Shown in pieces: positions 52,731-62,082 of a stretch of 64,000 nt of DNA (position 1 is the stretch's first letter; every line of letters begins with the position of its first letter). Under the pieces are notes generated by a model. The model was not told the origin of the DNA. It saw only the letters and a program-made list of their open reading frames with translations, and did no database searches. Both the position numbers and the translations under genes were made by a program. Where the stretch lies: assembly GCA_965224045.1 (NCBI GenBank), contig CBDCYD010000014.1, positions 577,283 to 641,282 on the forward strand. Reading direction: 5' to 3'. This DNA comes from Tectiglobus sp965224045. GTDB taxonomy: Bacteria; Pseudomonadota; Alphaproteobacteria; Rhizobiales; Hyphomicrobiaceae.

Positions 52731-54031
52731 TGAGGACAGCCACGACAGCCGGGCGGCACAGCGGTGACGTCGATGTTCATGCGTTGAACGGGGAGGGGCT
52801 GCGCCTCTTGCCCGAACCGGATGCGCGTACCGTGGCAGCCGCGTTCGATCTCGCGTGCTTGCCAGAGTCTTTCTACGACGATCCCTATCCGACCTATCAT
52901 GCGCTGCGCATGTTTGACCCGGTGCGGGCGATGCCGGACGGATCCTACTTCCTGTCGCGGCACGCCGATCTGGAGATGGTCTACAAGGATACGACGACGT
53001 TTTCTTCCGACAAGACCGTCGAGTTCCGACCGAAATTCGGTGATGGCTATCTCTACAATCACCATACGACAAGCCTCGTCTTCAATGATCCGCCGCTACA
53101 CACGCGGGTGCGAAAGATTATCGCCGGGGCGCTTACGCCACGTGCCGTTGCAGACATGGAGGGGCCGGTCACGCGACTGGTCGACAACCTGCTCGATGCA
53201 ATGGCGGATAAAGCGGAGCCGGATCTGATCGAGGATTTCGCGGCTGCCATTCCGGTGGAGGTGATCGGCAACTTGCTCGACGTTCCGCGTGAGGAACGCG
53301 CGCCGTTACGGGACTGGTCGTTGGCTATTCTCGGTGCTCTCGAACCTGTGCTGAGCGAGGCGCAATTTGCCGCCGGTGAGGATGCGGTGCGCGAGTTCAC
53401 GTCATATCTGGAGGATCTTATCGCGCGGCGGCGAGCGGCGCCCGGCGATCCCGATCAGGACGTTCTGACCCGGCTCATCCAGGGTGAAGCCAATGGCGAC
53501 AGGCTTAGCGAAAATGAACTGCTGCAGAACGTGATCTTCATTCTCAACGCTGGTCACGAAACGACGACCAACCTGATCGGTAACGGTCTTTATGCCCTGG
53601 CCGAATGGCCGGGGGAGCGCCAGCGCCTGCTGGCCGAGCCCGAACTGATCAAGACAGCGGTTGAAGAGTTCCTGAGGTTCGAGAGTTCAAACCAGCTCGG
53701 CAATCGCATCACCACGCAGGCCTGCGAGATCGGTGGCGTAGAGATGCCGGCCGGAACACGCATTACGCTCGGTATCGGCGGCGCGAACCGTGACCCTGAA
53801 AAGTTCGCGGCTGCGGATCGGCTGGACGTGGCGCGGCAGCCAAACCGGCATTTGGCGTTTGCCTCGGGTGCGCATCAATGCGTGGGGATGAATGTTGCCC
53901 GTCTCGAAGGGCGGATCGCGATCGGTCGCTTTCTCGCGCGCTATCCAAACTTCGCATTGGCGGCGCCCGCTACGCGTGGTGGACGTGCTCGATTTCGTGG
54001 CTTTCTTGCAATCCCGGTGCGACTGGATTGA
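52730..54031 (+). CDS. Cytochrome P450
   Basis: A 433-residue soluble P450: I-helix ILNAGHETTTNL, EEFLRFESSNQLGNR (ExxR helix), and the heme loop FASGAHQCVGMN with C384. DPPLHTRVRKII is also typical of bacterial class I P450s. Substrate unknown. A GTG one codon upstream (52727) is possible. It needs ferredoxin and reductase encoded elsewhere; none is nearby. Confidence 0.92.
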   Translation: MRTATTAGRHSGDVDVHALNGEGLRLLPEPDARTVAAAFDLACLPESFYDDPYPTYHALRMFDPVRAMPDGSYFLSRHADLEMVYKDTTTFSSDKTVEFRPKFGDGYLYNHHTTSLVFNDPPLHTRVRKIIAGALTPRAVADMEGPVTRLVDNLLDAMADKAEPDLIEDFAAAIPVEVIGNLLDVPREERAPLRDWSLAILGALEPVLSEAQFAAGEDAVREFTSYLEDLIARRRAAPGDPDQDVLTRLIQGEANGDRLSENELLQNVIFILNAGHETTTNLIGNGLYALAEWPGERQRLLAEPELIKTAVEEFLRFESSNQLGNRITTQACEIGGVEMPAGTRITLGIGGANRDPEKFAAADRLDVARQPNRHLAFASGAHQCVGMNVARLEGRIAIGRFLARYPNFALAAPATRGGRARFRGFLAIPVRLD

Positions 54032-54058
54032 CGGATCGCGGACAATGCCATTGCCCGA

Positions 54059-54131
54059 ATTCTTTAGAGGCGATCATCTTCGTGCCTTAAGTTGGAGCCG
54101 CGAGAGCGATTCCAACCTAAGGCACGATGAT
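54059..54131 (+). repeat. Palindromic module C, copy 1
   Basis: ATTCTTTAGAGGCGATCATC leads into the inverted repeat CGTGCCTTAAGTTGGA...TCCAACCTAAGGCACG. The same sequence, inverted, recurs at 63128-63201. Its right arm resembles the inside of the third composite repeat at 59261. It fills most of the 280-bp gap after the P450 gene. Confidence 0.75.
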
Positions 54132-54311
54132 TTGAGGCTTCGTTGCCCGGTGTCGGGTAGGTCGGGGATGCGTAACGCAAAAATTATCAAGCCGCTTCCC
54201 CGACCAGGCCAGTGTACGCTTGAACTGATCGCTGACCGGCCCTGATTGAATCGCGAAAGCGTTGCCAAATTCCAAACACTGACAAAAATTGTGAGTGCAG
54301 AACAGTTTCGC

Positions 54312-55100
54312 CTATTTGGCGGCGATGGTTCCCATCGCGACCCAGCTTCTCAAGTAAGCATCCAGCCAGCGTTGCACGATCGGCCCGTGCAACAGATGAT
54401 CGGTCAATTGGTTGGGGCGCTGCTGGGCTCCTGGAAGCTTGAGGCGGTGATTGGTGTTGGCGCTCCACTTGTTGACCTGCATGAAACTGATCTCAGGGTG
54501 AAACTGAATGGCGACGCCCGTGCCGTAACGGAACGCCTGGTTGGGATAGGGGCCCTCAGCGGAAACGAGCAACTCGGCACCGGCAGGTAGATCAAAGCCG
54601 TCGCGGTGCCACTGGTAGACGCGCTCCGGCCAAGCGACGCCGTTTGCCGGCGGGGCGAGCGGTATTACCGGATGGTAGCCGATCTCAGCGCGCGCGTAGG
54701 GATCTCGAAATACGCGGGATCCGAGGTAGTTGGCGAGCATCTGGGCACCCAGGCAAATGCCGAGAAACGGCTTGTTTTCGCGTAGCGCGACGCCGATCCA
54801 CTCGGTCTCGCGGCGAATGAATTCATTGTTGTCGTTGGCGCACATCGGGCCGCCGAAAATGATCGCACCGTCGTGTTCGGCCAGTGTCTCCGGCAGCGCA
54901 TCGCCGAAGCGGGGTTTGCGAATGTCGAGCGGATGGCCATGCCGGGTCAGCGTTCGTCCGACGTGGGATGGCGTCGAGTGTTCCTGATGCAGCACGATGA
55001 GGATCGGCTTGCGGCGGCGCCGGGATATGCTTGCGGCCGGCAGCGCGGCTTCAAGATCCGGCGTGCTCGTCGCATCCTCCAGCTTGGCTTCAAACGTCAC
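54312..55100 (-). CDS. Class I glutamine amidotransferase (GATase1) domain protein
   Basis: A 262-residue GATase1: nucleophile Cys in FLGICLGAQMLANYLG and His/Glu in AIQFHPEISF. IIFGGPMCAN is the oxyanion strand. Stand-alone members belong to the YfeJ/GuaA-like group with unknown acceptors. The GTG start overlaps the upstream SDR end by 11 bp, with GGGGGAC 7 nt before it. Last gene of the LysR-SDR-GATase operon. Confidence 0.82.
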   Translation of the reverse strand: MTFEAKLEDATSTPDLEAALPAASISRRRRKPILIVLHQEHSTPSHVGRTLTRHGHPLDIRKPRFGDALPETLAEHDGAIIFGGPMCANDNNEFIRRETEWIGVALRENKPFLGICLGAQMLANYLGSRVFRDPYARAEIGYHPVIPLAPPANGVAWPERVYQWHRDGFDLPAGAELLVSAEGPYPNQAFRYGTGVAIQFHPEISFMQVNKWSANTNHRLKLPGAQQRPNQLTDHLLHGPIVQRWLDAYLRSWVAMGTIAAK

Positions 55101-55965
55101 GTTGATGTCCCCCGGGGTTCAACAGAAACGCTACGACGGGAATGGTGAGCGTGCCCGGCAAAACACGCAAGGCAAGGCCCAAGATGCGATTGAAGATGCC
55201 GGGAATGATGAGTGTTGCGCCCAGTGCGTACCAGAAGACGGTGGAATTTGCGACCCGCGCCGGACTCAAAGCGGGAAGAAAGCGACGATAAAACGCGCGT
55301 TCGGCGTCCATGCGGGCGTGAAACCGGGTTTCCACGGGCCCTGGGGCGATGCACGAGATGGTCACCCCCATGCCCCGGGTTTCGTGCGCAAGAGCATGCG
55401 AGAGCGAAATGACGTAGGACTTGCTGGCGTAATAGGCGGCCTGATAGGGGCCTGGCGAAAGGCCGCCGAGGGAGGCGACATTGACGATACCGCCGCGGCC
55501 GCGCACCAGCATATCCGGCAGGCAGGCGCGTGTCAGTCGATTGAGGGCGGTGATGTTGAGTTCAGTTAGCCGGTCGAGGTCTTCAGCCGGAATTTCGTCA
55601 AACAGGCCCGACAGGCCGATGCCTGCACTGTTGAAGAGTTCGTCGACGTAGTAGCCCCGTTCCGCGAGGCGGTGGCGGAGCGTGCCGGCTGCTTCGGCCT
55701 CGGTTAAATCAAGCGCGATTGCAATAATGTCGGCATCCGCGTTGTCGGCGCCAAGCGCATTGCGGGCTGTTTCGAGGCGTTCGCTGTCGCGTGCGACCAG
55801 CGTGATCGATGCGCGATGCTTGACCAAGCGTCGTGCCAGCGCCAGGCCGATCCCCTCTGATCCGCCGGTGATGACCGTCGTCGGGCGCTGGTTTGCGAAT
55901 GCCGCCAGGGCTGCCGGGTTCGCGCGCCACCGGCGGCGGTGCCAGAATCGGAACAAGGCATTCAT
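55090..55965 (-). CDS. Short-chain dehydrogenase/reductase with C-terminal membrane segment
   Basis: A 291-residue classical SDR: TGGSEGIGLALAR cofactor motif, NSAGIG, catalytic Ser in NVASLGG and YYASK. The C-terminal 50 residues are hydrophobic (FNRILGLALRVLPGTLTIPVVAFLL), suggesting membrane attachment. The ATG overlaps the lysR stop by 4 bp. Confidence 0.85.
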   Translation of the reverse strand: MNALFRFWHRRRWRANPAALAAFANQRPTTVITGGSEGIGLALARRLVKHRASITLVARDSERLETARNALGADNADADIIAIALDLTEAEAAGTLRHRLAERGYYVDELFNSAGIGLSGLFDEIPAEDLDRLTELNITALNRLTRACLPDMLVRGRGGIVNVASLGGLSPGPYQAAYYASKSYVISLSHALAHETRGMGVTISCIAPGPVETRFHARMDAERAFYRRFLPALSPARVANSTVFWYALGATLIIPGIFNRILGLALRVLPGTLTIPVVAFLLNPGGHQRDV

Positions 55966-56879
55966 GCTGCGCGGCGTACCTTTCTCGGCGGCCGGCGCAA
56001 CCGGGCATCGGGGGGGGTACCAAACCGTGAAGCGAATTCTGCGCGAATGTGATGGGCCAGCTCGCGGCCGAGTTCGCTTGGCCCGGACTTCGGGAGATAG
56101 AGATTGATCCCGAACTCGGGCAGCGACGGCAAGCCCGCCGTCTCGTCGAGGACTTTCAGGCCGGCCGGCACGCTGTCGCGCAAGAGCGCGGTGACGGCCA
56201 GGCCGGCCGTGACCGTGGCGTTGACGGCCTCCTGGTTGGTAACCTCCAGCACGATGCGCCAGTCGATATCGGCTGTGGCCAAGGCCTCGAGAATGACCGG
56301 TCGGAACCGGCAGTTCTTGCCGCCGATGGACATTGGCAGCGGCCGCAAGGCGTGCGCCATCGAATCCGCGCCGGTGACCCAGACCAGATGATCGCGGCGC
56401 AGCGTTTCGCACTCGCGCTGCGGCTCAAGGTCGGTGGTCAAGGTGAGGTCGATTGCGCCGGTGTCGAGGTCCTCGAGCAGGTCTTTCGAGTTGCCGGCCT
56501 GAAGGGTGACACGGACGTGCGGCCAGGCCGAGTTGAAGCGCCTTAGGATCGGTGGCGTATACAGCGGCACGATATCGGTCGGCACGCCGAGCCTGACTTC
56601 GCCGCGATAGCTCGGCGTGGTCATGGCACCCCAGGTCTCGTCGTTCAGTGCGAGCATTTTATTTGCCGGAGCGAGCAGGCGCTCACCGTCTGCGGCGAGC
56701 GCGATGCGCTTGTGTTCTCGTGCAAATAGCTGCGTGTCAAACAGCTCCTCCAGGCGTTTGATCTGCTGAGAGACCGCGGCCTGTGTGCGGTTCAACAGAC
56801 GGGCTGCGCCGGTGACGCTGCCGGTTTCGACGACGGCGACAAATGCGCGAAGGAGCGAGACATCGATATCACGTGGCAT
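55962..56879 (-). CDS. LysR-family transcriptional regulator
   Basis: A 305-residue LTTR: helix-turn-helix at VTGAARLLNRTQAAVSQQIKRLEE and an effector-binding domain of two lobes. It heads the operon and is divergent from a DUF1127 gene, so it may control either. The ligand is not predictable. Confidence 0.88.
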   Translation of the reverse strand: MPRDIDVSLLRAFVAVVETGSVTGAARLLNRTQAAVSQQIKRLEELFDTQLFAREHKRIALAADGERLLAPANKMLALNDETWGAMTTPSYRGEVRLGVPTDIVPLYTPPILRRFNSAWPHVRVTLQAGNSKDLLEDLDTGAIDLTLTTDLEPQRECETLRRDHLVWVTGADSMAHALRPLPMSIGGKNCRFRPVILEALATADIDWRIVLEVTNQEAVNATVTAGLAVTALLRDSVPAGLKVLDETAGLPSLPEFGINLYLPKSGPSELGRELAHHIRAEFASRFGTPPDARLRRPPRKVRRAA

Positions 56880-57006
56880 GGTTCACTCGCTGCATAATGG
56901 TACGTTATGAGGATGATTAAATATATTCGATTTCATTATGCAGAAGTAATGCCCATACTCTGGTCACTCTTAACCAGAGCTTCGCTCAAGGTTGAAGGAG
57001 ATGATC

Positions 57007-57249
57007 ATGAGAGCAAGCGTCCCAACCATTCTACCAGTAGAACGAACTGCGCCGTCGGTCATGGAGCGGCTGAACGGGCTGTTCGACAAGATCGAATTCG
57101 CGTGGCAGGTGCGCCGAGAGCGCGACCAGTTGCGTGGACTAGATGATCACATGCTCAAAGATCTCGGGCTTGACCGCGGTCAGGTCGAGGCCGAGGTGAG
57201 CCGGTCGCTGTTCGATTTGCCGCGCAAGCGGCGTTCGTTCGGCAGGTAA
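57007..57249 (+). CDS. DUF1127 small protein
   Basis: An 80-residue protein ending in the DUF1127 motif LRGLDDHMLKDLGLDRGQVEAEV. Small proteins of this kind, common in alphaproteobacteria, act in RNA turnover and nutrient responses in some species. ATG 57007 has GAAGGAG 6 nt upstream and is preferred to 57001. Divergent from lysR with an AT-rich region between. A terminator follows. Confidence 0.86.
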   Translation: MRASVPTILPVERTAPSVMERLNGLFDKIEFAWQVRRERDQLRGLDDHMLKDLGLDRGQVEAEVSRSLFDLPRKRRSFGR

Positions 57250-57306
57250 TGATCGCGGGCCGGCTGCGTGGTGCAGTGCCGGCAGCGGCCAGCGCGTACG
57301 GAAACC

Positions 57307-57338
57307 AGGTGCGGGTGGCAAACGCTCGCACCTTTTTT
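57307..57338 (+). terminator. Terminator after the DUF1127 gene
   Basis: GGTGCG (57308-57313) pairs with CGCACC (57327-57332), followed by TTTTTT. Confidence 0.8.
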
Positions 57339-57508
57339 GTTGTCGATTTTGACGTTGGTCTTGGAAACCGCGAATTTGCGGGTGATTGTGCGGAGCCCGG
57401 CCGAACGGAAACGGCTGCGGGATGAACAACCAAATCTAAGACCTCGCCTAGCGTGTGCCGCCGGTATCCCGGAGTACGATGTCGGGCGCCTCGATGGACT
57501 AGCGCGGC

Positions 57509-58384
57509 ATGGATATTTCAGGGTTTTCGACGGCGCGATATGCGACGTGGTTTTATCTCGATCAGTTCAAAGTGCTGTTCGACGTCGGTGACGGGGCGGC
57601 GACCGCGCTTGCCGGCAAATGTCAGCGTATCCGGCACGTGTTTGTCAGCCACGCCGATCGCGATCATCTCGGTGGTATGATCCAGTTCAATCAGCTTGCC
57701 GCGCGCGCCGGCACGCCATTGCGCTACTATTTTCCCAAAGACAGCGGTTCGTTTCCGGCGCTTAGGGACTTCCTCGAGGCGTTCGACCCGGGCCTGGCGA
57801 AGGCCGAGTGGGTGCCGGTCGCTGCGGGCGATCGAATCGCGATTGGCAAAACGCATGCGGTTGAGATCGGCGAAAACGAACACGTCGCAGCCGCTTCGCG
57901 TGGTGAGGCGAGCCTCACCAAGAGCCTCGACTTTGCACTGATCGAGTCGCGGCGGCGGCTCAAACCCGATCTCCAGGGCCTCGACGGGCGCGAGATCGCC
58001 AAGCGGCGTGCAGAGCACGGGGAAGACGCAATCAGCGACACCGTCGATTTCCGCTTGTTCGGGTATTCCGGCGATGCACCGCGCTTCGACCGCGAACGCT
58101 GGCGCGGCGTGGGCGTGCTGGTGCACGAGGCGACGTTCATCGCGCCCGACGAGGCGGACCGTGGCCACAGCGAACTCAACGGCGTGATCGAGGGCGCATC
58201 GGACCTTGCCCTCAAGGCGCTGGTTCTTTCCCACTTCTCAGACCGCTATGATGGACCGTTCATCGAGGCGGCGATCCGCCAGGCGGGTGCGCGTTTCGGC
58301 GTCAGCTTTCCGATCTATGCCGTTCTGCCACGAGCAACGGTGTGGGACGTGCTTGCCGGACCACCGGTGTGGGAAGGATGCTAG
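57509..58384 (+). CDS. RNase Z-like metallo-beta-lactamase-fold protein
   Basis: A 291-residue MBL protein: FVSHADRDHLGGM, LFGYSGDAPRF, VLVHEATFIAP and LSHFSDRYDG follow the order of RNase Z/ElaC motifs, whose members cut tRNA 3' trailers. The HxHxDH motif is HADRDH, with Asp replacing the middle His, and the overall similarity is to a ribonuclease Z-like subfamily. The stop codon TAG shares its last base with the first base of the repeat at 58384. Confidence 0.75.
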   Translation: MDISGFSTARYATWFYLDQFKVLFDVGDGAATALAGKCQRIRHVFVSHADRDHLGGMIQFNQLAARAGTPLRYYFPKDSGSFPALRDFLEAFDPGLAKAEWVPVAAGDRIAIGKTHAVEIGENEHVAAASRGEASLTKSLDFALIESRRRLKPDLQGLDGREIAKRRAEHGEDAISDTVDFRLFGYSGDAPRFDRERWRGVGVLVHEATFIAPDEADRGHSELNGVIEGASDLALKALVLSHFSDRYDGPFIEAAIRQAGARFGVSFPIYAVLPRATVWDVLAGPPVWEGC

Positions 58385-58546
58385 TGTTCCGGTTCTGACA
58401 TTTGCTATCCCGTGCGGCGATGCCGAGAGCAAATGTCAGAACCATAAGGAACACGAGCTAGCCCATGTTTCTCGTGTAGTTTTTGCACCCGACGTTTGGT
58501 TGCGAGACCAGCCGCACGCGGAGACCAAACGTCAGGTGCGCTACAC
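58384..58546 (+). repeat. Composite palindromic repeat A-B, copy 2
   Basis: Module A (58384-58454) is a 71-bp hairpin with GTGTTCC/GGAACAC ends and inner arms GGTTCTGACATTTGCT / AGCAAATGTCAGAACC. A linker starting GAGC follows, then module B (58474-58546) with arms GTGTAG...GCACC...GACGTTTGGT and ACCAAACGTCAGGTGCGCTACAC. Same order as the copy at 33631-33794, opposite strand. Confidence 0.85.
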
Positions 58547-58595
58547 TCGGTTGGCAAGAACCGATGAGCCTGAAATACCGAGAGGATCAATTTCA

Positions 58596-59261
58596 ATGAC
58601 CATAAGATCATTCAGACTGAATCACATCCAGACTTTCCTTCTCGGTTTGTTGGCACTTCTGCCGCTCGTCCTGACCGTTGCCGCAGTGGGCTGGGCAGCA
58701 AGGCTGCTCGAGCAGTTTTTCGGCCCGGCCAGCACGATCGGCGAGGCTCTAACGCTGCTCGGCCTGTCGTTCGTGGAGTCACGGCTGCTGGCCTACGTGT
58801 GCGGCCTTATCCTGGTGCTTGCGATCATCTACGTGCTGGGTGTCCTTTTGCAGCGGCGCATTGCTCAACGCGTCCAGGATTTCGTCAACGGACTGTTCCG
58901 GCGAATTCCGTTCGTCGGAAGGATCTATGATTTTGCCAACCGCCTCGTAGCGGTGCTGGGATCAAAGGACGATGCCGCTCTCAAGAAGATGAAACCAGCC
59001 TGGTGCTATTTCGGTGGAGACGGTGGCGCGGCGGTGCTCGGTCTGTTGCCCGATCGCGAGCCTGTTGAGCTGAACGGGACCGAGTACCTCTCGATCCTGG
59101 TGCCGTCTGCGCCGGTGCCTTTTGGGGGCGGACTTCTGTTTGTCCCGAAGGAATGGGTCGTGCCCGCTGATATCGGCGTTGAAGGGCTGACCTCGATTTA
59201 CATGACGATGGGCGTCTCCACGCGTTCGACATTGGCAGCGGAGCCAAACGGGACGCAGTAG
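58596..59261 (+). CDS. DUF502 family membrane protein
   Basis: A 221-residue protein with two membrane helices (about 13-33 and 60-82) and the DUF502 core RRIPFVGRIYDFANRLV, then VLVPSAPVPFGGGLLFVPKEWV. Function unknown. AGAGGA precedes the ATG. The gene is bracketed by two composite repeats in the same orientation; its TAG stop shares a base with the second one. Confidence 0.85.
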   Translation: MTIRSFRLNHIQTFLLGLLALLPLVLTVAAVGWAARLLEQFFGPASTIGEALTLLGLSFVESRLLAYVCGLILVLAIIYVLGVLLQRRIAQRVQDFVNGLFRRIPFVGRIYDFANRLVAVLGSKDDAALKKMKPAWCYFGGDGGAAVLGLLPDREPVELNGTEYLSILVPSAPVPFGGGLLFVPKEWVVPADIGVEGLTSIYMTMGVSTRSTLAAEPNGTQ

Positions 59262-59397
59262 TGTTCCGGTTCCAGCTTAAGGCACGATGATCTAAGGAAC
59301 ACGAGCAAGCGAATGTTTTCAGTGTAGCTTTTGCACCTGATGTTTGGTCGCCGTGGCTGGTTGGTCTCTCAACCGAACATCAGGTGCAAAAGCTACG
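59261..59397 (+). repeat. Composite palindromic repeat A'-B, copy 3
   Basis: A shortened module A (59261-59302, GTGTTCCGGTTCCAGC... to GGAACAC) whose interior is module-C-like (TTAAGGCACGATGAT), then linker GAGCAAGC and module B (59322-59397) with near-perfect 24-bp arms starting GTAGCTTTTGCACCTGATGTT. A mosaic of the other families. Confidence 0.85.
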
Positions 59398-59608
59398 CAA
59401 GGACCGGGCCGGTTTCTCGCCCTGACGCCGAGGCACGTGCCCACGACCTTTCCATCCACCGGCAAGCGAACCGCTGAACAAACTGCCGCTTGCGCACCAT
59501 GTTCCAGTCGGATCTGTGCGCGAAGGCTGCACGATTGTCTTTGCCAGGGCTGGCGATGTCGGCAATGGTGGTGTTGTTGCAAGGCCCGCGGTTCCGGGAG
59601 GGTGATGG

Positions 59609-61013
59609 ATGACAGCGCGGGAAGGTGGCGCCACTCAGCAAGGCGAGCCGTTCTCGCGCCGATCGCCATCTGTACTTGGCGAAGCAAAGCTGCTGCTGGT
59701 GATTGCGGGTCCGCTTGCGGCTGCCTACCTGGCCGAACTCGCGATGCTGGCCACCAGGAAGACCGTCATCGGCGAGCTGGGTTACCGGCAGCTGGCCGGT
59801 ATCGGCCTTGCCAGCGACGTCTCCAATCAGGTTCTCGTCATCCTCTTCGGGCTGATGTCCGTTGTCGGCGTGCTGGCTGCGCAGGCCATCGGATCTCGCA
59901 CGCTGCACAACGTCGGCCGCGCCGTCCACCAGGGCCTCGTCGTTGCCACGCTGTTGGCGCTGCCGGCAGCCGTGCTGGTGTGGAACCTCGATCACATCCT
60001 GGCGATTGCCGGCATTGATGCAAAGCTTCTGGGGCTGATGGGACCGTTCCTCAAACCACAGGCGGCGTCGCTGTTTCCCGGTATTGTGGTTCTTCGTGCT
60101 GCGTATGTTCGTTGCGTCCATTGCCCAAGACCGGCGTCGTGATGGCAATCACCGTCGCCGCCGTGCTGGTGAATTACATTCTTTGCCGCGGACTGATCCT
60201 CGGTGAATTCGGACTGCCGCAATTGGGAGTAGCCGGCGCCGGCTGGGCCAAACTGATCGTGGCGGTGTTTCAACTCGGTGCGGTCGTGGCCTACGCCTAC
60301 CTGACGCCGGGATTGCGCGGCTACGGCCTGTTCATCGGTCGCAAGAGAGTTGACCCGGCGACGTGTGCCGAGATCTTGCGGCTTGGTCTGCCGGTGGCGG
60401 GTATCGTTATTCTCGAGATGAGCCTCTTCATGTTCGTCTCGATTGGCTCCGGCATCATCGGCCCCGTTGCGGCTGCGACGCATCAGGTATTGTTGGTGTG
60501 GATCAGCCTTGCGTTCAAAACTGCACACGGCCTTGCAGAAGCCGGCATGATCCGGGTTGCGCGGGCGATTGGCGAGGGCAGCCCTGGCAAATGCGCGTCG
60601 TTCGGGGCTCGTTACGATGGGAATGGGTGTCGTCTGGCTCACGCTGCTGGCATTTGTGCCGCTCAATTTCCCCGCGCCCGCTCGTGCACGTCTTCCTCAA
60701 GCCGACCGATCCAGGCTTCGCACAGGTCCTGGAGCTGACGACCAAGATCCTGGTGTTGGCGGCATTCTTTCAAATCTTTGACGGTCTGCAGGTGATGGCA
60801 GCACTGGCCTTGCGCGGGTTGAAGGACACCGTCGTGCCGCTCTGGATTGCGACGTTCGGCTACTGGCTGTTCGGTGTCAGCTGCGGCTGGCTATTGGCGT
60901 TCCAGTTCGCATTGGGTGCGGAAGGACTTTGGTGGGGCATGGCTGTCGGCCTCACGGTCACTGGCAGTTTGCTGGCGCTGCGCTTCCTGCTGCTCACGCG
61001 CGGGGGCGGGTAA
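59609..61013 (+). pseudogene. MATE-family efflux pump, disrupted by at least three frameshifts
   Basis: Pieces in all three forward frames together make a MATE (DinF-like) multidrug/sodium antiporter: 59609-~60110, ~60112-60590, ~60590-60680 and ~60680-61013. Recognisable parts are LVIAGPLAAAYLAELAMLATRKT at the start, LGLPVAGIVILEMSLFMFVS in the middle and RGLKDTVVPLWIATFGYW near the end. Either a pseudogene or a sequence with several single-base errors. It would have about 465 residues if repaired. Confidence 0.85.
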
Positions 61014-61374
61014 TTCGGGCCAGGTAATAACGGGCCTGATGGTGAACGGTGCGCGCGGTTTTGGGGCCACTTGCGACGGTCGCGGTTATCGAAGGATGAA
61101 CGTCGTCGTGATGCCGCAGTCCATGCCAGGCGGAGGCCATGTGTACGGCGCAACCGGTCAGATGACGTACTGGGTCACGGGGTTTGTTATGCAAGCTACG
61201 AGAGCTTTCAGAGGCCGCTGCAAGCAACCAAAGCCGAATGGATCAACCGCCAGTGATCAAACAGTGACGATGAGCCAATTGCCTTCCCTCCGATGGGAAG
61301 ATTGGGACGCGATAGTGCGGCTTTGAGGTGTATGTTGATCGGCCAATCGGATTGACGCTTTTCGGATCCCGGCG
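61014..61374. other. Intergenic stretch without a supported gene
   Basis: Several short frames exist but none has a recognisable domain, good ribosome site or compositional support. No repeat or terminator seen. Confidence 0.6.
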
Positions 61375-61848
61375 ATGCGACTGCTTGGTTTATCTCTGTG
61401 TGCCGCTCTATTGCTCATCCTACCGGTGCTCGGAGCGATCTACATTTTGTTCGCAGTGACCTTCCTGGAAGCGGACCGGGTGGCGCGTTGGTCGCCGGTT
61501 TATTTTTTCGCCATACCTTCCACCGCAAGGCAGTTTCCGCTCTGGGAGCCATGCGCTCCGGCAGCGTTCAGTTACCGTTTCCAAGACGGCTTATCGCCTG
61601 AGACATATTGGATAGACTATGAAACGCGGCTCACGCTGGCCGGGCTCAAAAGCAAGCTTGTAGGTCATGCAAAGCAGCTGCGATGCGAGGTCATCCAACG
61701 GTCAGATGGAGCCAATGCTCGTCCGGGTGTGAAGCCTGTCTTCGCGTGTCGGAGTGGTTCGCGTCAACTGCAAGTGTCAACACCAAGCTCGGCGCGAACT
61801 GCGTCCGGCTGCCTCGCCGTCAGCGTCGTGTTCATTGAAGATCTATAG
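61375..61848 (+). CDS. Hypothetical exported or membrane-anchored protein (157 aa)
   Basis: I do not recognise this protein. An N-terminal hydrophobic segment (LGLSLCAALLLILPVLGAIYIL) is a signal peptide or anchor, followed by about 130 residues with scattered cysteines (WEPCAPAA, LRCEVIQ, FACRSG, SGCLAVS). AT content is higher than in neighbouring genes. Start not strongly supported. Confidence 0.5.
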   Translation: MRLLGLSLCAALLLILPVLGAIYILFAVTFLEADRVARWSPVYFFAIPSTARQFPLWEPCAPAAFSYRFQDGLSPETYWIDYETRLTLAGLKSKLVGHAKQLRCEVIQRSDGANARPGVKPVFACRSGSRQLQVSTPSSARTASGCLAVSVVFIEDL

Positions 61849-62082
61849 AGGGATGTTCAAAGTTTCGAAGACCCCGATCGGCTGCAATACCTCAGTTCCT
61901 GTCAATATACGGCCGTGAGCCGATGTCGACGAAGGTCGCCAGTAGTCGCTTCGAGCCAATTCCGGTTGACGGTGCCGGCGTTGCCGCATGGCGTTCAAAG
62001 TTCTAGAGTCGCCGGAATTTACCGGAATCGCGAGCACTGGCGTGCATCGGCCGGTGAAAACCCAAGTATTGAGGCTGATGCA

